Shown: piece after piece, positions 1 to 4,516 of the stretch
Layout: every line of letters starts with the position of its first letter
How positions within the stretch are numbered: the first letter of the stretch is position 1
Assembly: GCA_031280065.1 (NCBI GenBank)
Contig: JAITHH010000150.1
Location: 1 to 5,047 of the forward strand
Source of the DNA: Treponema sp.
GTDB lineage: Bacteria; Spirochaetota; Spirochaetia; Treponematales; Breznakiellaceae
Length of the DNA: 5,047 nucleotides
Direction of reading: 5' to 3'
Translations under genes and position numbers: made by a program
Notes under the pieces: model-generated
Database searches by the model: none
The model's input: the letters and a program-made list of their open reading frames with translations, nothing else
Told to the model about the DNA's origin: nothing

Positions 1-57
1 GCCGGACCAACCACCCCGCGCTTCTCCATCAGCTCCACCAGACGGGCGGCGCGGTTG
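1..57 (-). repeat. Left copy of the ftsK 3'-end direct repeat (partial, reaches the window edge)
   Basis: Positions 1-53 are identical, base for base, to 661-713 inside ftsK. Position 54 differs (G against A at 714) and 55-57 match again before the sequences diverge. Read on the minus strand it encodes the FtsK gamma-domain stretch NRAARLVELMEKRGVVGPA in the correct frame, and the single mismatch is a silent Asn codon change (AAC against AAT). The frame is closed just upstream by a TAG at 74-72, so this copy is a fragment and not a second gene. The match runs right to the first base of the window, so the true repeat may be longer. It is either an att-like duplication, a remnant of a second ftsK end, or an assembly artefact at a contig edge. 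Confidence 0.9.
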
Positions 58-83
58 CCGTGTTCTAGCGGCTATATTATACT
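55..83 (+). promoter_or_regulatory. Promoter of the toxin-antitoxin-like cassette; predicted leaderless transcript
   Basis: A -35 element TTGCCG (55-60, four of six consensus bases) and a -10 element TATACT (78-83, five of six) are separated by exactly 17 bases. Transcription would be expected to start near 89-91, that is, at or next to the ATG at 91. No convincing ribosome binding site precedes that ATG, which fits a leaderless or nearly leaderless mRNA. The first three bases of the -35 element (TTG, 55-57) belong to the end of the ftsK-derived repeat, so the promoter straddles the repeat/cassette junction. Confidence 0.6.
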
Positions 84-90
84 GGGATGC

Positions 91-342
91 ATGGACGTTA
101 TCATTGAGTTCAATGAGGCAGCGTTTCGGCACGGTATCAGCCGGGAAGACATCCTGTACGCATACCGGAACCGAATATGCGACGCCTTAATAGACGGGCT
201 TCCCGAAAAATACGCCGTCATCGGCTTTGACCGCGCCGGGAACCCCCTCGAAATCATGTATAACCCGATAGATGACAACCGCGTCAACATATTTCACGCG
301 ATGAAGGCCCGCGACAGTTTTATAAAAACGCTTGGCCTTTAG
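91..342 (+). CDS. BrnT-like toxin family protein (putative toxin of a type II toxin-antitoxin pair)
   Basis: An 83-residue protein. The N-terminal FNEAAFRHGIS (residues 7-17) resembles the BrnT opening in which a Phe/His-Gly segment precedes the first helix. The core AVIGFDRAGNPLEIMY (42-57) resembles the paired central strands of BrnT, and FHAMKAR (68-74) corresponds to the family's conserved ARKAT-type segment with basic residues. BrnT proteins are RNase-fold toxins that block translation and are neutralised by the partner BrnA; toxin first, antitoxin second is the usual gene order and is seen here. ATG at 91 is preferred over the in-frame TTG at 55 because the TTG lies in the -35 element, upstream of the expected transcription start. 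The partner gene begins 9 bases after the stop. Similar small proteins are familiar from Treponema genomes. Family membership is inferred from motif recall; toxicity is untested. Confidence 0.65.
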   Translation: MDVIIEFNEAAFRHGISREDILYAYRNRICDALIDGLPEKYAVIGFDRAGNPLEIMYNPIDDNRVNIFHAMKARDSFIKTLGL

Positions 343-351
343 GAAACGATT

Positions 352-588
352 ATGGCAAGAATGACTGAAGAAGAAGCATGGGCGCTGGATGAATTCGTAA
401 CCAACAACGAGATAGAACTCGGCCCCAATGGTTCAGGCTGGATCAGCCAGCGGGAAATGCGCCTCATGGGGCTGAACAATTTGTCTGTCAGCTACCTCAT
501 GGCAAGGGCGAAGGCGGACAGCAAAAGCCCCGCGCAAATTATCAATGAATTGGTCAGCAAGGAATTATCCGCCGCCGCTCCGGCATAA
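352..588 (+). CDS. Putative antitoxin / small DNA-binding partner (ribbon-helix-helix-like C-terminus)
   Basis: A 78-residue protein. The first 40 residues are acidic and contain helix-forming stretches (MTEEEAWALDEF). Residues 44-73, beginning LSVSYLMARAKADSKSPAQI, have the strand-helix-turn-helix pattern of ribbon-helix-helix antitoxins, with an alternating strand, the turn at SKSP and a final amphipathic helix. Such proteins bind the toxin and repress their own promoter; here that would be the one at 55-83. The ribosome binding site AGGA (341-344) overlaps the toxin stop codon and lies seven bases before the ATG, so translation is probably coupled. A second in-frame ATG at 361 is possible. 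It could be called BrnA-like from its position, but sequence resemblance to classical BrnA is weak, so no symbol is given. Confidence 0.6.
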   Translation: MARMTEEEAWALDEFVTNNEIELGPNGSGWISQREMRLMGLNNLSVSYLMARAKADSKSPAQIINELVSKELSAAAPA

Positions 589-593
589 CGCGG

Positions 594-611
594 AAAAGCG
601 GCGCTGCGCTT
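594..611 (-). terminator. Weak hairpin between the convergent antitoxin and ftsK genes
   Basis: On the minus strand, just past the ftsK stop, AAGCG and CGCTT form a 5-bp stem around a 6-base loop and are followed directly by further T residues (TTTT in total at 597-594). It lies between the + strand antitoxin stop (588) and the ftsK stop (621) and could end ftsK transcripts. On the + strand it lacks a T tract. The stem is short, so this is a tentative call. A separate 7-bp inverted repeat, GCCCCGC (614-620) and GCGGGGC (642-648), overlaps the ftsK stop without a T tract. Confidence 0.25.
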
Positions 612-620
612 CGGCCCCGC

Positions 621-2831
621 TCAAGTCCCCCGGAGCAGTTCGCGGGGCTTGGAACCCTGGGCCGGACCAACCACCCCGCGCTTCTCCATCAGCTCCACCA
701 GACGGGCGGCGCGATTGTAGCCGATCTTGAGCCGCCGCTGAATGTAACTGGCGCTGGCCTTGCCCTGCTGCGTAACCACCTCCAAAGCCTGCTCGTACAG
801 CGGATCATCGCCGTTGGAAAAGTCCTGTTCGCCGCTGCCATCGTCATCATCGTCAATGAAAATCTCATCATCGATGTAGTCAGGCTCCCCCAGGGTCTTC
901 ACGTACTCGACCACCCGCTCTATCTCTTCTTCCGAGACAAACGCCCCCTGCATACGGACCGGGAAGGGGTCCACCGCCCCCGCATAGAGCATATCGCCCT
1001 TGCCCAGCAGCTTCTCCGCGCCCACCAGGTCGATGATGATCCGGCTGTCCATCTTGCTGGCGACCATGAAGGCGATGCGGCTTGGAATATTCGCCTTGAT
1101 AAGCCCCGTGATCACATCAATGGAAGGCCGCTGCGTGGCCAATACCAGGTGAATTCCAACCGCCCGGCTCATGGCCGCCAGCCGCGCCACCGTGGACTCC
1201 AACTCCTTGCCCGTGGTGGCCATGAGGTCCGCGAACTCATCGATCACCACCACGATATAGGGCATGTGCTCCGCCGCAATCTCCCGCTCGCGGATGCGCC
1301 GGTTGTAACTGCGGATGTCCCGCACCCCCATCGAATCGAGGCAGGCGTAGCGCCGCTCCATCTCGAAGATGCAGTATTGCAGCGCCTGGAACGCCCGCTT
1401 TGACTCGGTGATAACCGGCGTCAGCAGGTGGGGGATGTCGTTGTACAGTTTGAGTTCCACCTTCTTGGGGTCGATGAGGATGAGCCGGCAATCCGCCGGG
1501 GCGCGCTGGTAGAGGATAGAAAGGATGATGCAGTTGACGCACACCGATTTCCCCGCGCCCGTGGCCCCCGCGATGAGGAGATGGGGGGTCTGCACCAGGT
1601 CCACGGTCTGCGCCTCGCCGGTGATGTCCTTGCCCAGGGCCACCGGAATATCCCCTTTTTTCCCCTCCCGCTGAAGTTCCCCCTTGATTATCTCCCGGAA
1701 TGAGACGATGTTCCGTTTCTTGTTGGGCACTTCGATTCCCACGGCGTGTTTGCCGGGGATGGGCGCGAGAATCCGCACGGAGGAGGCGGCCAGGCGCAGG
1801 GCGATGTTGTCCTGGAGGTTGACGATCTTGGAGAGCTTGACCCCCGGCGCGGGGAGAATCTCGAACATGGTGATCACGGGCCCTTTGCGGATTCCCGTTA
1901 CCTCGGCCTGGATGCGGAATTCCTCCAGGGTTTCCCGCAGCGTCTCCGCCGCGTCCCGCGTCGCCTGGTCGATGATCCAATACTGGCCGTCCGGGTACTG
2001 GTTAAGAATCCCCTCCACCGGCACAAAATACCCTCTTCCTTTCCATGCCGGCCTTGGGGAAGGGGGAGACGCGGGGGCGCGAACCTCTGGTTCGACGGCC
2101 CTCCCGTATTCCTCCTCCTCTTCGATCTCAGCGTCCGCAACTGGCGCTGGAACCGGCTGCGGAGGCGCCGGCGGTTGCACCGGTGACTGCGGGGGCGGCT
2201 CCACTGGCGGCTGCGGCGCTGGAGCCGATGGCGGAGCCGCAGCAGGCGGCGGCGCCGAGGGCGTAACGAATTCCCCCTGCCGGGACAGGGCTTCATTTCC
2301 GGCGCGGTCATGCGCCTTTGACTGTTCCGGCGAGGGGAGCATACGGACGCGCTTCGGGCTCCTGCGCCGTACCGGGCGGGCGGGTTTGACCGGGGGCTTA
2401 TCAACGAAGAGCAGCGCCGACGCCGCCGCGATGCCGAATCCCTCCAGCGCGGTGAGGATAACCATGCAGAAGCCGAGTCCCATCTGCCCCAATCCGGCGA
2501 GGAATGAGTTGTGGGCGGCGAGGTCTTCAAAGTCCCGGAGCAGGGAAAAACCCGCGGCCAGGGTGAGGAAGGGGATCATCGAGAGGCTGAGGACGAATAT
2601 CCGCTTGGGCAGGTAGCGGGGGTCCGCGGCGATGAGGGCGGCCCAGACCAGGTAGCCGGGGATGAGGAAGGCGAGGAAGCCGTAGGAATCCACAAAGAAT
2701 TCTCCTGGCGCGGAAGCGAGGCCGGGCAGGTTGAAGAGCGCTCCCGCGATAGATATTCCCAATAGAAGCGCTGCAAGGACAAGGAAAGCCGCCAAACCCA
2801 AGGCGGCAAGACGATAGGTGGACAGCGGCAC
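621..2831 (-). CDS. ftsK: DNA translocase FtsK/SpoIIIE family
   Basis: An inner-membrane-anchored hexameric ATPase that pumps chromosomal DNA through the closing septum and helps resolve the terminus. Numbered from the GTG start (736 residues): four membrane segments at about 7-32, 46-69, 77-98 and 109-143; a basic stretch and a Pro/Ala-rich linker (about 191-235) ending in a run of five Glu; an alpha domain (about 267-385); a RecA-like motor with Walker A GATGAGKS (422-429), Walker B VVVIDEFADL (527-536) and the family segment ATQRPSIDVITG; an acidic patch with five Asp (660-664); and the gamma winged-helix domain (about 676-734), which in E. coli reads oriented KOPS motifs. The linker is much shorter than in E. 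coli FtsK. The GTG at 2831 is chosen because GGGAGG lies just ahead of it; an upstream in-frame TTG (2843) would sit at the transcription start. All key motifs are intact. Its last ~20 codons include the repeated segment. Confidence 0.97.
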   Translation of the reverse strand: MPLSTYRLAALGLAAFLVLAALLLGISIAGALFNLPGLASAPGEFFVDSYGFLAFLIPGYLVWAALIAADPRYLPKRIFVLSLSMIPFLTLAAGFSLLRDFEDLAAHNSFLAGLGQMGLGFCMVILTALEGFGIAAASALLFVDKPPVKPARPVRRRSPKRVRMLPSPEQSKAHDRAGNEALSRQGEFVTPSAPPPAAAPPSAPAPQPPVEPPPQSPVQPPAPPQPVPAPVADAEIEEEEEYGRAVEPEVRAPASPPSPRPAWKGRGYFVPVEGILNQYPDGQYWIIDQATRDAAETLRETLEEFRIQAEVTGIRKGPVITMFEILPAPGVKLSKIVNLQDNIALRLAASSVRILAPIPGKHAVGIEVPNKKRNIVSFREIIKGELQREGKKGDIPVALGKDITGEAQTVDLVQTPHLLIAGATGAGKSVCVNCIILSILYQRAPADCRLILIDPKKVELKLYNDIPHLLTPVITESKRAFQALQYCIFEMERRYACLDSMGVRDIRSYNRRIREREIAAEHMPYIVVVIDEFADLMATTGKELESTVARLAAMSRAVGIHLVLATQRPSIDVITGLIKANIPSRIAFMVASKMDSRIIIDLVGAEKLLGKGDMLYAGAVDPFPVRMQGAFVSEEEIERVVEYVKTLGEPDYIDDEIFIDDDDDGSGEQDFSNGDDPLYEQALEVVTQQGKASASYIQRRLKIGYNRAARLVELMEKRGVVGPAQGSKPRELLRGT
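661..717 (-). repeat. Right copy of the 53-bp direct repeat, inside the ftsK gamma-domain coding sequence
   Basis: This copy is part of the intact ftsK frame and encodes a gamma-domain helix (NRAARLVELME) and the turn that follows. Identity with the left copy covers 661-713, with one mismatch at 714 and matches at 715-717. The bases outside it (621-660), which encode the last 13 residues of FtsK, have no counterpart visible in the window. The two copies are in direct orientation with starts 660 bases apart and enclose the whole toxin-antitoxin-like cassette. Confidence 0.95.
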
Positions 2832-2835
2832 AGAA

Positions 2836-2841
2836 CCTCCC
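2836..2841 (-). promoter_or_regulatory. Shine-Dalgarno site that fixes the ftsK start
   Basis: On the minus strand GGGAGG is followed by four bases and then GTG (2831-2829). The alternative in-frame TTG (2843-2841) shares its last base with this site, so it cannot use it. The site therefore supports the GTG start and a protein four residues shorter than the longest frame. Confidence 0.65.
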
Positions 2842-2851
2842 AATGCCGTCC

Positions 2852-2880
2852 AGTGTAGCGCATCCGGGGGTATGTGTCTA
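2852..2880 (-). promoter_or_regulatory. ftsK promoter
   Basis: On the minus strand, -35 TAGACA (2880-2875, five of six consensus bases), a 17-base spacer and -10 TACACT (2857-2852, four of six). The expected transcription start is the A at about 2844, giving a leader of only about 13 bases that contains the GGGAGG ribosome site. Box spacing, leader and start codon agree with each other, which strengthens all three calls. Confidence 0.6.
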
Positions 2881-2884
2881 TAAT
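2879..2884 (+). promoter_or_regulatory. Candidate -10 element for the rightward genes, overlapping the ftsK -35 box
   Basis: A perfect TATAAT on the + strand. The best -35 at 17-base spacing (TAGCGC, 2856-2861) matches consensus at only three of six positions, so an activator or a different start may be involved. If used, transcription would begin near 2891 and leave a leader of about 100 bases before the ATG at 2994. It shares two bases (2879-2880) with the opposing ftsK -35 box, so the two promoters could not both be occupied at once. Confidence 0.35.
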
Positions 2885-2931
2885 ACGGCAGGAAAAAGGA
2901 CCGCGCCGTGATTTAAGCCGCGCCCCGTATT
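2882..2931. repeat. 7-bp inverted repeat in the divergent spacer
   Basis: AATACGG (2882-2888) and CCGTATT (2925-2931) are perfect inverted copies separated by 36 bases. The left arm begins inside the candidate + strand -10 element. It could be an operator or a loose leader hairpin, or chance in a GC-rich spacer. Confidence 0.3.
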
Positions 2932-2944
2932 GGCGGACTTTCTT

Positions 2945-2971
2945 AATCCGTGAAATTCGTGTAATCTGAGG
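2945..2971 (+). repeat. Three degenerate 9-base tandem units in the leader of the LiaF-like gene
   Basis: Consecutive 9-mers AATCCGTGA, AATTCGTGT and AATCTGAGG share the frame AATYYGNGN. They sit 23 bases before the ATG at 2994. AATCCGTG-type units are familiar from noncoding DNA of diverse bacteria, so this may be a small interspersed repeat and not a gene-specific operator; that link is from memory and unverified. Confidence 0.5.
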
Positions 2972-2993
2972 GCAGTTTTTAAGAGGAAACAGC

Positions 2994-3623
2994 ATGGAAT
3001 TAAGCCCCCGTGAAATAAGGCTTGAGGCGCGGAAGACCCAGGCGGTTGAGGCCCTATCGGTCCAGTTCTCCCATAACAACCTGCCTATGGCCGAATATGA
3101 ACGGCTCGTGGAGTACATCAACAAGACTGAGAGCGAACGGGAAATGGCTATCATCGAGCGGATAGTGGACGAGAGCGCCTTCTACGCCGGGGATGAGCCC
3201 GCGCCCCGCCGGGATGCCGCCCCGTCCGGGGAATGGGACCGGACCAAGTTTTACTTTTCCCTGCTCTCCAGCCGAAAAATCGCCGGAGAGGCACTCCGCC
3301 GGGGGCACTGTTCCTTTGTCAACATTCTGGGCAGCACTGCTATCGATATTGCCGAAGGAGATCTGCCGCGGGGCCGCACCGAAATGGATGTTCTGAACCT
3401 GCTGGGCGAGACGAATATTATCGTGCCTCCGGGGCTGGCTGTGGTTATCAAGGCCGTTCCCATAGCGGGCACGGTTTTTATGGGCCGGGGCGTGGAGACC
3501 CGCCCGGATGCCGGCGGCCGCGAGCTGGCGGTAACCGGGGCCGTCCTTCTGGGAACCGTGAACGTCAAATTGCGGAAAGAGAAGCGCAAGCGCTGGGGGC
3601 CCGGCGCGTTGTTTCCAGGGTGA
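2994..3623 (+). CDS. Soluble protein with DUF1707/SHOCT-like N-terminus and LiaF-like C-terminal domain
   Basis: A 209-residue protein with no membrane segment or signal peptide. Residues 1-61, with the core LSVQFSHNNLPMAEYERLVE, match the DUF1707/SHOCT-like helical pattern in which a short helix, an N-N-L/G-x-L turn and an E-[YF]-E-x-L helix precede a second helix. A polar linker (62-82) leads to a beta-rich domain (about 103-195). There LGSTAIDIAEGDLPRG, LLGETNIIVPPGLAVVI and a third repeat-like strand pair (TGAVLLGTVNVKL) resemble the C-terminal domain of LiaF/YvqF, whose Gly-Asp/Glu-hydrophobic ladder is typical. LiaF-type proteins in Firmicutes restrain envelope-stress two-component systems; many proteins with only this domain have unknown roles. 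The ribosome site AAGAGGA (2981-2987) is well placed for ATG 2994. It is transcribed away from ftsK, with the secreted-protein gene 55 bases downstream. The domain call is fairly sure; the function is inferred only by family. Confidence 0.75.
   Translation: MELSPREIRLEARKTQAVEALSVQFSHNNLPMAEYERLVEYINKTESEREMAIIERIVDESAFYAGDEPAPRRDAAPSGEWDRTKFYFSLLSSRKIAGEALRRGHCSFVNILGSTAIDIAEGDLPRGRTEMDVLNLLGETNIIVPPGLAVVIKAVPIAGTVFMGRGVETRPDAGGRELAVTGAVLLGTVNVKLRKEKRKRWGPGALFPG
3590..3614 (+). terminator. Possible intrinsic terminator inside the 3' end of the LiaF-like gene
   Basis: GCGCTGG (3590-3596) and CCGGCGC (3601-3607) form a 7-bp GC-rich stem with one G-T wobble and a 4-base loop, followed by GTTGTTT. 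The stop codon lies further on (3621-3623), so termination here would leave transcripts without a stop. The tail is only moderately T-rich; it may instead act as a partial attenuator or mRNA-stabilising hairpin before the next gene. Confidence 0.3.
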
Positions 3624-3678
3624 AATTCCGCCTTAAATAACGCATGATTATGGTGTACCGCACCAGAGGAGGCCGGCT

Positions 3679-4317
3679 ATGAAGCGTCGTTTTTGTGTGT
3701 TTGTTCTGATTGGGATAGCCTTCTGTCTTTCCGCTCAACAGGAACTGCCGGAGTACCAGTTTGCATCGGGAAGCTGGGAAATCGATGGTGAACGGCTCTA
3801 CCAGCGCGACGCTGGTTCCCAGCTTGCCAAGGTCAATTTCCGTGTCTCCCAAAGCGGTTCTATGATCTACGAATTCAACGTCCGCTACGAAGGCGGGGCC
3901 GCTGACGGGCACGGCGGCTTCGGCCTCCACCTCTACGGGGACGAGGCGCATCCGGGCGCGTCCTGGGGAAGCGGCAAATCGTACCTGATCTGGTTCAACT
4001 ACGACGAGCATCCCCGCAGCCTTCAGATTCCTGCCGGTTTCAGTATGCAGCTCTACCGGAGTTTGAGCCATTCACGGATGGAATTACTGGAGAGCCTCGA
4101 TCTGAATGAATATATCCGGCAACTGCCCCGGAATTTCCTCGCCGCGCCCGCGCCTGTCAGGATCATCGTTTTTGGCGATACTGGCGAAATCCGCGTCTAC
4201 GAGCCAGGCGGAGCGGATCGTTACTTCACTTTTCAGGCGGACAGAAGGGATATTCCTTTAAAAGGCAGTTGGGTAACGCTGCGGACCAACGGCATTACGC
4301 TGTCCTTCGGGTTCTGA
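3679..4317 (+). CDS. Secreted beta-rich protein of unknown function, spirochete type
   Basis: A 212-residue protein. Residues 1-20 are a classical signal peptide: a KRR basic start, hydrophobic FCVFVLIGIAFCL, and likely cleavage after SA or SAQ. The Cys at 16 has Phe before it, which is a poor lipobox, so a free secreted protein is favoured over a lipoprotein. The mature part has many short strands rich in aromatics and Gly: a GSWEIDGERLYQ opening (31-42), IYEFNVRYEGG (63-73), FGLHLYG (81-87), SYLIWFNYDE (101-110) and a closing strand ending in SFGF. The pattern recalls concanavalin/laminin-G-like jelly rolls of sugar-binding or DUF1080-type proteins, but no catalytic residues can be named. 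The strong ribosome site AGAGGAGG (3665-3672) sits six bases before the ATG. Similar proteins are remembered from Treponema genomes. Being exported, it acts in the periplasm or at the surface. Confidence 0.7.
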   Translation: MKRRFCVFVLIGIAFCLSAQQELPEYQFASGSWEIDGERLYQRDAGSQLAKVNFRVSQSGSMIYEFNVRYEGGAADGHGGFGLHLYGDEAHPGASWGSGKSYLIWFNYDEHPRSLQIPAGFSMQLYRSLSHSRMELLESLDLNEYIRQLPRNFLAAPAPVRIIVFGDTGEIRVYEPGGADRYFTFQADRRDIPLKGSWVTLRTNGITLSFGF

Positions 4318-4516
4318 CAGCGGCAATGCGGCGCTTAGTTGATTTGATAACGGGTTATTAGTCATCCGGTATTTTTTGTGTGGTATTGTTGTAGTTTAAA
4401 TACAAGCGATAAATTTCTTCATCCCGGTGAATTCGAGAGGAAACGCCGGGTTGAATTGTCTGCCGCCGGTATGTCCGCATACCCTGCTTGTGTTTTCAAT
4501 CCCGGCATACTCCACC
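4318..4516. other. Gap between convergent genes
   Basis: No credible gene is seen in these 199 bases. The left half is AT-rich, with a T6 run at 4372-4377 that is preceded only by a weak stem (ATAA/TTAT around 4348-4359), so it is a poor terminator candidate for the secreted-protein gene. The right half holds the nested inverted repeat described separately. A short minus-strand start (MKKFIACI then stop, about 4422-4396) resembles the beginning of a signal peptide but goes nowhere. Confidence 0.6.
4445..4506 (-). other. Nested inverted repeat downstream of the A/P-rich gene
   Basis: The outer arms GCCGGGTTGAA (4445-4455) and TTCAATCCCGGC (4495-4506) pair over 11 bases with a single bulged base. 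Between them an inner stem, GGTATG (4468-4473) and CATACC (4478-4483), closes a 4-base TCCG loop. The structure starts 11 bases beyond the minus-strand stop at 4517. No T tract follows on either strand, so it is not a standard intrinsic terminator. It may protect the 3' end of the transcript, act as a factor-dependent terminator, or be a small dispersed palindromic repeat. Confidence 0.45.

Noticed and set aside
55..90. TTG start at 55 for the toxin-like protein, adding 12 residues
   Set aside because: The TTG is part of the -35 element and lies upstream of the expected transcript start; the added residues do not resemble the family and no ribosome site precedes it.
614..648. GCCCCGC/GCGGGGC inverted repeat across the ftsK stop as a terminator
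   Set aside because: A 21-base loop and no T tract on either strand; the smaller hairpin at 594-611 fits better.
961..968. GGGAAGGG matching the E. coli KOPS consensus (also at 2057-2064)
   Set aside because: Short motifs are expected by chance in GC-rich DNA, and the FtsK-orienting sequence of this organism is unknown.
1684..2616. Long + strand open frame opposite ftsK (310 codons)
   Set aside because: Antisense shadow of a highly conserved gene; Gly/Ser/Thr-rich composition mirrors the Pro/Ala linker and it has no recognisable domain.
4396..4422. MKKFIACI-stop, resembling the start of a signal peptide
   Set aside because: No ribosome site, and no hydrophobic continuation in any frame after the stop; probably chance or an untraceable remnant.
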